A stretch of 64,000 nucleotides of DNA from Hysterangium stoloniferum (lineage: Eukaryota > Basidiomycota > Agaricomycetes > Hysterangiales > Hysterangiaceae). Shown one piece after another: positions 45,741 through 56,100 of the stretch. The DNA lies in NCBI GenBank assembly GCA_015178975.1, contig WHVD01000031.1, positions 620,001-684,000 on the forward strand. Reading direction: 5' to 3'. The translations under genes and the position numbers were made by a program. Within the stretch, counting starts at the first letter, position 1. Each line of letters opens with the position of its first letter. The notes under the pieces were generated by a model. It saw nothing but the letters and a program-made list of their open reading frames with translations. It did no database searches and was not told where the DNA came from.

Positions 45741-46200
45741 AGCAAGGGATGCACACGCACGGCACATCTACGGCGCACCCACTCCCATCCACAGCGCACC
45801 ACACCCCATCCACTTCGCACCCCACTGTGCACCTGGCGCACCTGCTCCCATCCACTGCGCACCCGTCCACCGCGCACCCATCCACCACGCACCCATCCAC
45901 TGCGCGCCTGCTCCCATCCACTGCGCGCCTGCTCCCATCCACCGTGCACCCATCCACCACGCACCTGCACCCATCCACCATGCACCCATCCAACGCGCAC
46001 CCATTCACCGCGCACCCATCCACCGTGCACCCACTCCCATCCACGGGCACATGCCTGCCCGCCCACTCGGGCACAAACCGGCAAAGCACATTCCGTTTGC
46101 CAACGCGCGCATGCGCCGCGCCTGTTCGCAACGCGCTGTGCCCGATTGGGCACGCACCCTGCTCTGATCGGCCCCTCCAGTTGGTGCGTGTATTCCTTCC
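45741..46200 (+). repeat. Satellite module G, variant 1
   Basis: Variable-length repeats built from CGCACCCATCCAC and CGCACCTGCTCCCATCCAC. C-rich on this strand. Long open frames here in several registers are produced by the repeat. Confidence 0.85.
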
Positions 46201-48085
46201 GTCTCTCTCCCTCCTCCTCTGATCGACCTCCCCTCTCTTTTCCTCCAGTCGGTGCTTACCTCCTCTCTTTTCTTTTAGTCAGTGCGTACCTCCCCTCTCT
46301 TTTCTTCCAGTCGGTGCGTACCTGCCCTCTCTTTTCCTCCAGTCGCTGCGTACCTCCCCTCCCTTTTCCTCCAGTCGGTGCGTACCTCCCCTCTCTTTTC
46401 CTCCAGTCGGTGCTTACCTCCCCTCTCTTTTCTTCCAGTCGCTGCGTACATCCACCGCGCACCTGCTTCCATCCACTGTGCACCCATCCAACGCGCACCC
46501 ATCCACTGCGCACCCATCCACCGCGCACCCATCCACTGTGCACCCATCCACGGCACACCCATCCACTGCGCACCCATCCGCCGTGCACCTGCACCCATCC
46601 GCCGTGCACCTGCACCCATCCGCCGTGCACCTGCACCCATCCACCGCGCACCCATCTATCGCGCACCTGCACCCATCCACCGCGCACCCATCCACCCGCA
46701 CCCATCCACGGCACACCCATCCACCGCGCACCTATCCATCGCGCACCTGCACCCATCCACCGTGCACCTGCACCCATCCACTGCACACCCATCCACGACG
46801 CACACATCCACGACGCACCCATTTACGGCGCACAACACCCATCCACGGCACACCCATCCACTGCGCACCCATCCGCCGCGCACCTGCTCCCATCCACGGC
46901 GCACCCATCCATCGCGCAACTGCACCCATCCACCGCACACCTGCACCCATCCACTGCGCACCCATCCACCCGCACCCATCCACCACTGCGCACCCACTCC
47001 CATTCACAGCGCACCCTCTCTCTTTCCTCCAGGTGATGCATGTACTCTTTCCTTCTCCCTCCGTCCTGTGCTAATCCGCCTCCTCTCTCTTTCCTTCAGC
47101 GAGTGTGTGTACCATTTCCTTCTCTCTCTGTCGTCCTCTGATTGACCTCTTCTCTCTTTTGTCCAGCCGGTGCGTGTACCATTTCCTCTTTTTTTGTCCT
47201 CTGACCATCCTCCTCTCTTTCCTCCAGGTGTGTGTACTGTTTCCTTCTCTCTCTGTCCTCCTCTCATTGGGACCCTCTCACTATCCTCCAGGAGGTGTGT
47301 GTGCCATTTCCTTCTCTCTCTCCTCTAATTGGCCTCCTCTCTTTCCTCCAGCCGGTGGGTGCACCGTTTCTTTCTCCCTTTGTCCTCCTCTGATCGGCCT
47401 CCTCTCTCTTTCCTCCAGGAGGTGTGTGTACCATTTCCTTCTCTCTTTGTCCTCCTCTAATTGGCCTCCTCTCTCTTTCCTCCAGCCGGTGCATGTACCA
47501 TTTCCTTCTCCCTTTGTCCTCTCTCTTTCCTCCAGGAGGTGCGTGTACTGTTTCCTACTCTCTTTGTCCTCTGATCGGCCTCCTCTCTTTCCTCCAGCCA
47601 CTGCATGTACCGTTTCCTTCTCCCTTCGTCCTCCTCTCTCTTTTCTCCAGGAGGTGCGTGTCCCCTTTCCTCCTCCCTCCGTCCTGCTCTGATTGGCCTC
47701 CTCTCTCTTTCCTCCAGTGAGTGCGTGTACTATTTCCTTCTCTCTCCATCCTGCTCTGATCGGCCCTCTCTCTTCCCTCCAGGTGGTTTGTGTACCCTTC
47801 CTTTCCTTCTCTCTTCATCCTGCCCTGATTGGCCTCCATTCTCTTTCCTCCAGCCAGTGTGTTCCTCTGATTGGCCTACTCTCTCTTTCCTACAGTGTGT
47901 CTACCATTTCCTTCTTCCACCATCCTCCTCTGACCAGCCCTCTCTCCTCCAGGTGGTGTGTGTACCCTTTCTTCAGTGAGTGTGTGTACCCTTCCTTCCG
48001 TGAGTGTGTACTGTTTCCTTCTCTCTTTGTCCAGCTGCTGTGTGTACTGTTTCCTTCTTCCTCCGTCCCCTCTGATCGGCCTCAA
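46200..48085 (+). repeat. Satellite module A with embedded G repeats
   Basis: Starts with ~33-bp units (CTCTTTTCCTCCAGTCGGTG then CGTACCTCCC). A second block of CGCACCCATCCAC repeats follows (46450-47010), then ~60-70-bp units centred on CTCTCTTTCCTCCAG, NNGGTGYGTGTACC and TTTCCTTCTC. Strongly pyrimidine-rich on the plus strand. Each unit contains a polypyrimidine tract plus CAG that resembles a splice acceptor. Confidence 0.88.
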
Positions 48086-48250
48086 TAAAATCAGAATAAT
48101 TCAAATAAAATATAATAAATGAATATAAAATGTTTTAAAATAGAATAAATCAAAATGAAAAACAATAAAATAAAATAAAATTCAATAAATCAAAATAAAT
48201 TACATTAAATCAAAATAAATAAATTGAGTGACCATAGTAATTACTTGCAG
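48085..48250 (+). repeat. Satellite module B (A-rich), copy 1
   Basis: AATAAAATAAATCAAAATAA-type irregular repeats, nearly free of G and C. Confidence 0.85.
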
Positions 48251-48261
48251 TTGAGAGTCAA

Positions 48262-48440
48262 TTTAACCACTCTTTCCATTTGTAACCATTGTTTCCTTTT
48301 GTAACCATTGTTTCCTTTGTAACGATTCTCTCCTTTGTAACCATTGTTTCCTTTTGTAACCTTTGTCTCCTTTTGTAACCATTGTTTCCTTTTGTGGCTG
48401 TGGCTTCCATTTGTGACTGATGTTTCCTTTTGTAATGTCT
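48262..48440 (+). repeat. Satellite module C, copy 1
   Basis: About nine units of ~18-21 bp: TTTCCTTTTGTAACCATTG with variants. Confidence 0.85.
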
Positions 48441-48444
48441 TCCA

Positions 48445-48737
48445 TTCTTAGAATACTTTCTGTTCTGAGAACACTTTCCATTCTTAGCACACTTTCCATT
48501 CTGAGAACACTTTCCGTTCTTAGCACACTTTCCATTCTTAGCACACTTTCCGTTCTCTGAACACACTTTCCGTTCTCTGCACACTTTCCGTTCTCTGAAC
48601 ACTTTCTGTTCTCTGAACACTTTCTGTTCTCTGAACACTTTCTGTTCTCTGAACACTTTCTGTTCTCTGAACACTTTCTGTTCTCTGAACACTTTCTGTT
48701 CTCTGAACACTTTCTGTTCTCTGAACACTTTCTGTTC
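48445..48737 (+). repeat. Satellite module D (18-bp), copy 1
   Basis: 18-bp units GAACACTTTCYGTTCTCT. The left half is mixed (CATTCTTAGCACACTTTC), and the right half is eight to nine identical units with CTGTT instead of CCGTT. Because 18 is a multiple of three, the frames through it are open. Confidence 0.9.
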
Positions 48738-48990
48738 AAACAATGAGTCTGTGAAATACTTAAAAGTTGTCGACACAGGGGGGTTTGGGGGGCTTTGCCC
48801 CCCAACAAGCCGGAGCCCGCAGCGTAGCAAGGGTTCCCAGGCTTGTCATCAATATATAGTAAAGTTGCTTGGTGGGTGGTGGGCATTTTTAGGCGCCGCA
48901 GGCCCTATTTGTGAGGGTGCGGAGCGCCCGAACCTCACTGTGTGACTAAGCTGAGGGCGTGTTAGTGCCCGAAGTCTCTTATTAGTCAGC
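48738..48990 (+). repeat. Conserved core module E1
   Basis: CAATGAGTCTGTGAAATACT, then GTTGTCGACACAGG, the G-run block GGGGGGTTTGGGGGG, a hairpin GGGGGGCTTTGCCCCCC, AGCAAGGGTTCCCAGGCTTG, a linker, then GTGAGGGTGCGGAGCGCCCG and TTATTAGTCAGCG. Not tandem itself. Repeated at 51540 and 53350. Confidence 0.9.
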
Positions 48991-49520
48991 GTGGGGGCAT
49001 TTTTGCACACGCGGGAGTATTTAATGACGCCGCCGGAGCTTTTCTCACGGCGCGGGAGCATTTGTGGCACCGCGGGAGTATTCTGCGATGGGCATGGAAG
49101 TATTTCCTAACGTGCAGAGGTATTTTGTGACGCGCGGAAGTATTTGTCCACGCGCGGGAGTATTTCATTACGTTCGCGGAGGTATTTTTACATGCCCGGA
49201 AGTATTATGTCATGTGTGCGGAGGTATTTTCAGATGCTGCGGGAGCATTTTTGGGAACGCGCGGGAGTATTTGTCATGCACGGAACCATTTCATACACCG
49301 GACACATTTCCCACGAACCTCCAGTAGAATTTCCTGCGCCCTTCATGTCAGCATTTCCCGCGCCGTTCACGTAAGCATTTCCCGCGCAGTTCTCATAGCC
49401 ATTTCCCACGCCCTTCACCGGACCATTTTCCGCGCCCCTCAAGAACACATTCCCACGACTTTCCGGGAGAATTGCCCGCCCCCTTTTAGGAGTCTTTTCC
49501 ACGCCCTCACGGAAGCATTC
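48990..49520 (+). repeat. Satellite module F, copy 1
   Basis: Irregular ~25-30-bp units built on CGCGGGAGTATTT followed by a variable stretch. After about 49310 it changes to CATTTCCCGCGCCCTTCA-like units, which read as the opposite strand, so the block is internally quasi-inverted. Confidence 0.85.
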
Positions 49521-49760
49521 GATAAAATACAATAAATGAAAATAAAATGTTTAGAAATAAAGTAAAATAGAATAAATTGAAATAAAATACAGTAAATGAA
49601 AATAAAATGCTTCAAAATTACATAAAATCGGAAAAATCAGAATAAAATACAATAAATCAAAATAAAATGTTTAAAAATAGAACAAAATAAATCAAAATAA
49701 AATGGAATAAATTGAAATACAATAAAATATATCAACATACAATACAATATATCAATGCTC
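49520..49760 (+). repeat. Satellite module B (A-rich), copy 2
   Basis: AATACAATAAATGAAAATAA-type repeats. Confidence 0.85.
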
Positions 49761-50425
49761 TATCCATGCTCTATTAATGTTTCTTCAATGCTTATCAATT
49801 CTCAATCAATGCTATATCATATCAATGCTGTCTCAATTGTACATCAATTCCAGTTGAATCAACTCAATCTCTATTCAGTTACTCCATCTGAAACCATTGC
49901 TTTTTTGAAACCATTACTCCTTTTGCAACTATTGCTACTTTTGAAACTGTTGCTCCTTTTGTACCCATTGTTCCTTTTGAAACCATTGTTCCATTTGTAA
50001 TATTTCTTTCTATCTTTTGTAATACCTTTTGTAATGGTTTCTGTTCTTTAAACAGTTTCCATTCTTACACTTTTGTCACTGTTGTTTTCTTTTGTCACTG
50101 TTGTTTTCTTTTGTAACTGTTGTTTTCCACTGTTGTTTTCTTTTGTGACCATTCTTTTCTTTTGTGACTGTTGTTTTCTTTTGTAACCATTGTTCTCTTT
50201 ACCATTGTTTTCTTTTGTGACTATTATTTTCTTTTGTGACCTTTGTTTTCTTTTGTAACTATTGTTTTCTTTTGTCACTGTTGTTTTCTTTTGTGACCAT
50301 TCTTTTCTTTTGTGACCATTGTAAAGGGTGTTTCCTTTGTAATGTTTGTTTCCTTTTGTTTCTCTTTCTCACAATTGTTTCCTTTCATTTCGTGTTGTAA
50401 CCATTGTTTCCTTTGTAACACTTTC
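49760..50425 (+). repeat. Satellite module C, copy 2
   Basis: An introductory ATCAATGCT-type stretch, then ~20-bp units TTTTCTTTTGTGACTGTTG and variants to ~50425. Confidence 0.85.
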
Positions 50426-51180
50426 CATCCCCTGAACACTTTCTGCTCTGAGGTGACTTTCTGTTTTAAGATGACTTTCTGTTCTAAGGTGACTTTCCGT
50501 TCTAAGGTAACTTTCCATTCTAAGGTGACTTTCCATTCTAAGGTGACTTTCCATTCTAAAGTGACATTCCATTCTAAAGTGACATTCCGTCCTTTAAAGA
50601 CTTTCCATCCTTTAAAGACTTTCCGTCCTTTAAAGACTTTCCGTCCTTTAAAGACTTTCCGTCCTTTAAAGACTTTCCGTCCTTTAAAGACTTTCCGTCC
50701 TTTAAAGACTTTCCGTCCTTTAAAGACTTTCCGTCCTTTAAAGACTTTCCGTCCTTTAAAGACTTTCCGTCCTTTAAAGACTTTCCGTCCTTTAAAGACT
50801 TTCCGTCCTTTAAAGACTTTCTGAACACTTTCCATTCTTACGTTCTACGAGTTAGAACACTTTCTGTTCTTAGAACACTTTCTGTTCTTAGAACACTTTC
50901 TGTTCTTAGAACACTTTCTGTTCTTAGAACACTTTCTGTTCTTAGAACACTTTCTGTTCTTAGAACACTTTCTGTTCTTAGAACACTTTCTGTTCTTAGA
51001 ACACTTTCTGTTCTTAGAACACTTTCTGTTCTTAGAACACTTTCTGTTCTTAGAACACTTTCTGTTCTTAGAACACTTTCTGTTCTTAGAACACTTTCTG
51101 TTCTTAGAACACTTTCTGTTCTTAGAACACTTTCTGTTCTTAGAACACTTTCTGTTCTTAGAACACTTTCAACACTTTCC
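50425..51180 (+). repeat. Satellite module D, copy 2 (three 18-bp variants in succession)
   Basis: Three homogeneous 18-bp blocks: TTCTAAGGTGACTTTCCA (50450-50580), CCTTTAAAGACTTTCCGT (~13 units, 50587-50820) and CTTAGAACACTTTCTGTT (~17 units, 50865-51172). All share ACTTTCYGTYCT. The last two are almost free of differences between units. Confidence 0.92.
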
Positions 51181-51184
51181 GTTC

Positions 51185-51535
51185 TGAGAACACTTTTCAT
51201 TCCTTTGTAACCATTGACTCCTTTGCAAACATTGACTCCTTTGTAAGCATTGAGTTCCTTTGTAACCATTGAGTTCCTTTGTAACCGTTGATTCCTTTGT
51301 AACCGGTGTTTTCTTTGTAACCATTGTTTCCTTCCTTTGTTGTTTCCTTCCTTTGTAATGGGTGTTTCCTTTATAACACTTTCCATTCCCTGAACACTTT
51401 CCATCTAAAGTGACTTTCCATTCTAACGTGACTTTCCGTTCTAACGTGACTTTCCGTTCTAACGTGACTTTCCGTTCTAACGTGACTTTCCGTTCTAACG
51501 TGACTTTCCTTTCTAATGTGACTTCCATTCCAACC
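51185..51535 (+). repeat. Modules C and D again (short), before core E2
   Basis: CCTTTGTAACCATTGAGTT-type units to ~51370, then TTCTAACGTGACTTTCCG (18 bp, six units, 51410-51520). Confidence 0.85.
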
Positions 51536-51735
51536 GCTTCCCTTTTAGAACAATGGGCCTCAGAAATACTTAAGAGTTGTCGATGCGGGGGGGTTTGGGG
51601 GGCTTCGCAGCATAGCAAGGGTTCCCAGGCTTGTCAAATAAGTGAAAGGAGCATGGTGGGTGGTGGGCGTTTTTGGGCACCGCAGGCCCTATTTGTGAGG
51701 GTGCGGAGCGCCCGAAGGCTGTTATTAGTCAGCGC
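51536..51735 (+). repeat. Conserved core module E2
   Basis: TACTTAAGAGTTGTCGATGC, GGGGGGGTTTGGGGGGC, AGCAAGGGTTCCCAGGCTTG, then GTGAGGGTGCGGAGCGCCCG. Compared with E1 it lacks the segment ending in the C-run (about 30 bp), so its hairpin is lost. Confidence 0.88.
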
Positions 51736-52150
51736 GGGAGCATATCCGGAGGCTTTTAACATTCGCGGGAGTATTTTGAACGCCGCGGGAGTATTTCTGC
51801 ACTCGCGGGAGTATTGTTACAGGCGCTGGAGTGTTTTGTCACGTGCACGGAAGTATTGTTACACGTGCGGGAGTATTTTGTAACGCCGCGGGAGTATTTG
51901 TCACATCTGCGGAACCATTTCACAGCCTAATGAAGACATTTCCCACGCACGACTCGCCAAGGAACATTTCCCGCGCCCTTCATCTAAGCATTTCCCACGT
52001 CGTTTCCGGGGGAATTTCCCGCGCCCTTCACACAGTGATTTTCCATACCTTCGCGGAACTATTTCCTGCGCCCCTCAGGCATTTTCCACACATTTTGTGG
52101 AACTATTTCCCACGCCCCTGTGAAGCCATTTCCCCGGAGAAGGATGGTAA
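51735..52150 (+). repeat. Satellite module F, copy 2
   Basis: CGCGGGAGTATTT units, again turning into CATTTCCCGCGCCCTTCA units after ~51920, as in copy 1. Confidence 0.85.
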
Positions 52151-52179
52151 TCCCCGGAGGAGGTCTACATGGTTTTCCG

Positions 52180-52620
52180 GGTTAATTAGAATAAAATACA
52201 ATAAATCAAAATAACATAGGATAAAATACAAATAAAATAGGAAAAATCGAAATAAATACAACAAATAAAAGTAAAATGCTTAAAAATTGAATTAAACTAA
52301 AGCAAAATGTAATAAATCAAAATAGAATAGAATAAATCAAAATCAAATACAATAAATCAAAATCAAATACAATAAATCAAAATAAACTGTTTAAAAATAG
52401 AATAAAATAGAATAAACCAAAGTAAAATGTAATAAATCAGAATAAAATACAATGAGTCAAAATAAAATGCAATAAAACAAAACAAAACAAAACAAAACAA
52501 AATAAAATACAATAAATAACACTAAATTCAAATGAAGTACAATAAATTAAAGTAAAATATAATAAAATAAACTAAATTACATAAAGTAAAATAAACTACA
52601 ATACATGACAGTAAGATCAA
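52180..52620 (+). repeat. Satellite module B (A-rich), copy 3
   Basis: AATACAATAAATCAAAATCA-type repeats with a short AACAA run near 52477-52500. Confidence 0.85.
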
Positions 52621-53090
52621 CTCAATGTTTGATTGAAACCATTGCTGCTTTTGAAACTATTGCACCTTTTGTCACTATTGCACCTTTTGTCACTGTTGCA
52701 CCTTTTGTAGCTGTCATTTCCATTTGTCACCGTTGTTTCCCTTTGTGAATGTCATTTCCATTTGTCACCATTGTTTCCCTTTGTGAACGTTGTTTCCCTT
52801 TGTGAATGTTGTTTCCCTTTGTGAACGTTGTTTCCCTTTGTGAACGTTGTTTCCCTTTGTGAACGTTGTTTTCCTTTGTGAACGTTGTTTCCTTTTGTGA
52901 ACGTTGTTTCCTTTTGTGACCGCTGTGTCCTTTTGTGAATGTTGTGTCCTTTTGTGAATGTTGTGTCCTTTTGTGAATGTTGAGTCCTTTTGTGACCGTT
53001 GATTCCGTTTGTAACCGTTGATTCTGTTTGTAACTGTTGAGTCCTTTTGTAACCTTTGACTCCTTTTGTAACTTTTGACTCCTTTGTAAC
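52621..53090 (+). repeat. Satellite module C, copy 3
   Basis: ~20-bp units TTTCCCTTTGTGAACGTTG and variants, CpG kept in many units. Confidence 0.88.
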
Positions 53091-53347
53091 CGTTCTAAGA
53101 ACACTTTCCGTTCTACGAACACTTTCCGTTCTACGAACACTTTCCGTTCTACGAACACTTTCCGTTCTAAGAACACTTTCCGTTCTAAGAACACTTTCCG
53201 TTCTCTGAACACTTTCCGTTCTCTGAACACTTTCCGTTCTCTGAACACTTTCCGTTCTCTGAACACTTTCCGTTCTCTGAACACTTTCCGTTCTCTGAAC
53301 ACTTTCCGTTCTCTGAACACTTTCCGTTCTCTGAACACTTTCCGTTC
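53091..53347 (+). repeat. Satellite module D (18-bp), copy 3
   Basis: ~14 units TTCTCTGAACACTTTCCG or TTCTACGAACACTTTCCG. All keep CCGTT, in contrast to copy 1 and the third block of copy 2. Confidence 0.9.
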
Positions 53348-53660
53348 AAACAATGAGTCTCTGAAATACTTAAAAGTTGTCGACGCAGGGGGGTTTGGGG
53401 GGTGAAGCCCCCAACAAGCCGGAGCCCGCAGCGAAGTTGTGGGGCAGGTCACGAAGTGACCGCCATGCAGCGTAGCAAGGGTTCCCAGGCTTGTCATATA
53501 AGTGAATTCTCCTTGGTGGGTCCGTGGGCGCTGCTTAGTCACTATTTGTCAGCATTAGGTCAGCATCTGCGAGCGCAGCGAGCAGCCAAGTTCCCACGGT
53601 CACCTGCGAGCGAAGCAAGCCTTTGTTTTCCCACGGTCTGTTTTGCGAGCGAAGCGAGCC
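53348..53660 (+). repeat. Conserved core module E3 with GCGAGC hairpin cluster
   Basis: Like E1 up to the C-run, then an extra GGTCACGAAGTGACC (perfect hairpin with GAA loop) before AGCAAGGGTTCCCAGGCTTG. It continues with GGTGGGTCCGTGGGCG and three copies of GCGAGCGAAGCGAGC type joined by CCCACGGTC. Confidence 0.9.
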
Positions 53661-53699
53661 CTAGGTGTTACAGTCACACACATGTTGTGCCTGTCACTG

Positions 53700-54440
53700 C
53701 TTGGTTTCGCAATCCGCCTCCTCTCTTTCATACCGTTCCTTCGTCCACTGCCTTACCCACGTCCTCACTCACATCGTGCCGCCTCACCCACGTTGCACCG
53801 CCTCACTCACATCGTGCCACCTCGCCGCCTCAGTCACGTCGTGCCACCTCAGTCACGTCGTGCCACCTCAGTCACGTCGTGCCACCTCAGTCACGTCGTG
53901 CCACCTCAGTCACGTCGTGCCACCTCAGTCACGTCGTGCCACCTCAGTCACGTCGTGCCACCTCAGTCACGTCGTGCCACCTCAGTCACGTCGTGCCACC
54001 TCAGTCACGTCGTGCCACCTCAGTCACGTCGTGCCACCTCAGTCACGTCGTGCCACCTCAGTCACGTCGTGCCACCTCAGTCACGTCGCGCCGCCTTACC
54101 TACGTCGTGCCGCCTCACCCATGTTGCGCCGCCTCACTCACGTTGCGCCGCCTCACTCAAGTTGCGCCGCCTCACTCACGTTGCGCCGCCTCACTCATGT
54201 TGCACCGCCTCACTCACGTTGCGCCGCCTCACTCATGTTGCGCCGCCTCACTCACGTTGCGCCGCCTCACTCACGTTGCGCCGCCTCACTCACGTTGCGC
54301 CGCCTCACTCATGTTGCGCCGCCTCACTCACGTTGCGCGACCGGGCACATTACGTCACAAACGCACACTCACGCACCACCTCACTCGCGTCCTAGCTTTC
54401 CCATGGTGTTATGGTCATGCAGATGTTGTGCCTGTCACCG
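53700..54440 (+). repeat. Satellite module G, variant 2 (19-bp)
   Basis: ~14 units CCTCAGTCACGTCGTGCCA followed by ~12 units CCTCACTCACGTTGCGCCG. It ends in a non-repeated tail with GCACATTACGTCACAAACGC. The frames are open through 19-bp units and are not genes. Confidence 0.9.
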
Positions 54441-55930
54441 GTTTGAGTGTGTGTACCATTTCCTTCTCTCTCTGATCGTCCTCCTTTCTCTTTTCTCCAG
54501 GAGGTGCGTGTAATGTGTTTTCTTCTCTTTGTCCTCCTCTGATCACCGTCCTTCTCTGACCAGCTTCCTCTTCCTCCATGCGTGCGCGTTCCCTTTCCTT
54601 CTTGCACCGTCATCCTCTGACCGGCCCTCTCTCTTTCCTCCAGCCGGTGCGTATACCGTTCCTTTCCCCTCTCTATCTTCCTCTGATCGGCCTCTTTCCT
54701 CCAGCCGGTATGCGTTCCCTTTCCCTCTCCTTCCTCCTCTGATTGGCCTCCTCTCTCTTCCTCCAGCCAGTGCGTGTATTCCTTCCATCTCTCCCTCCTC
54801 CTCTGATTGACCTCCCCTCTCTTTTCCTCCAGTCAGTGCGTACCTCCCCTCTCTTTTCCTCCAGTCGGTGCGTACCTCCCCTCTCTTTTCCTCCAGTCAG
54901 TGTGTACCTCCCCTCTCTTTTCCTCCAGTCAGTGTGTACCTCCCCTCTCTTTTCCTCCAGTCGGTGTGTATACCGTTTCCTTCTCTCTCCGTCCTCCTCT
55001 GATGGGCCTCCTCTTTCCTCCAGTCTGTGCGCGTTCCTTTTCCCCTTCTCTCTGTTCTCCTTTGATTGGCCTCCTCTTTCCTCCACCCAGTGTGTTCCCT
55101 TTCCTTCTTTCTGTCCTCCTCTGATCAGCCTCCTCTCTGTCCTCCAGCCGGTGCACGTTCCCTTTCCCCCTCTCTCCATCCTCCTCTGACTGGCCTCCTC
55201 TCTTTCCTCCAGCCGGTGAGTGTTCCCTTTCCTTCTATCTCTGTCCTCCTCTGATTGGCCCTCTCTTTCCTCCAGGTAGTGTGTGTACCATTTCTTTCTT
55301 CCTCCATCCTCCTCTGATCCTCTTATCTTTCCTCCAGGTGGTGCGCGTTCCCTTTCCTGCTCTCTCTATCCTCCTCCGGTGCGTCTACCCTTCCCTTCTC
55401 TCTTCGTCCTCCTCTGATCGGCCCTCTCTCTTTCCTCCAGCCGGTGCATGTATCCTTTGCTGGCTCCCGCCATCCTGTTCTCATCAGCCCTATCTCTTTC
55501 CTCCAGCCGGTGCGTCTACCCTTACCTTCTCTCTTCATCTTCCTCTCTCTTTCCTCCAGCCGGTGCGTGTCCCCATTCCTTCCTCCCGGAGCTGAGTGTA
55601 CTACCCTTTCCTTCTCTCTTTGTCCTCCTCTGACTGTCCTCCTCTCTCTTTTCTTTCCTCCAGCCAGTGTGTGTCCCCTTTCCTTCTCTCTCTGTCCTGC
55701 TCTCATTGGCTTCCTCTCTCTTTCCTCCAGGTGGTACATGTCCCCTTTCCTTCTCTCTCCGTCCTCCTCTGATCTGCTCTTTCTTTCCTCCAGCCAGTGC
55801 GTGTACCGTTTCTGTCTCTCCCTCCTCTGACCGGCCCCCTCTCTCTTTCCTCCAGGAGGTGTGTGTGCCCTTTCCTTCTCACTCCGTCCCGCTCTGATCA
55901 GCCTCCTCTTTTCCTGTTCCTTCTCTCTCT
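54440..55930 (+). repeat. Satellite module A, second copy
   Basis: ~60-70-bp units with CTCTCTTTCCTCCAG and GGTGCGTGTACC, and in the middle five ~33-bp units CTCTTTTCCTCCAGTCNGTG, the same two sub-types as at 46200-48085. Confidence 0.88.
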
Positions 55931-55944
55931 ATCTTGCTCCCACA

Positions 55945-56100
55945 CCTTTTTCGAATCAAAATAGAATAGAATAGAATAAATCAAAATTAAATGACAATAT
56001 TAAATGACAATAAAATGCTTCAAAATAAAAGGAAATCAGAAAAATAAAAATAAAAAACATTAAGTCAAAATAAAAAGGGAAATTTCCAATCAAAGCAAAT
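55945..56100 (+). repeat. Satellite module B, copy 4
   Basis: AGAATAGAATAAATCAAAAT-type A-rich DNA closing the satellite. Confidence 0.75.

Noticed and set aside
45713-47145. Long open frames up to 434 codons on both strands
   Set aside because: All frames are open because of CGCACCCATCCAC-type repeats. The proteins are monotonous His/Pro/Thr or Gly/Trp text and several frames coexist over the same DNA.
48815-48850. tRNA-derived SINE, because of a GGGTTCCCAGGC stretch resembling a B box
   Set aside because: No A box at the right distance and no poly-A or T tail. The resemblance is weak.
50275-51618. Open frames with repeats such as GRKVFK or RTESVL
   Set aside because: 18-bp tandem units translated without stops. 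No non-repetitive coding sequence is attached.
48445-53347. CRISPR-like appearance of regularly spaced short repeats
   Set aside because: There are no unique spacers and no cas genes. The units are contiguous 18-20-bp tandem repeats in a eukaryotic genome.
53402-54513. Three overlapping open frames of 250-357 codons
   Set aside because: They arise from 19-bp units (open in all frames) and have no start context or domain.
45660-56100. Centromere or telomere
   Set aside because: No telomere hexamer runs, and the array is short and flanked by transposons. Nothing in the sequence alone supports a centromere call.
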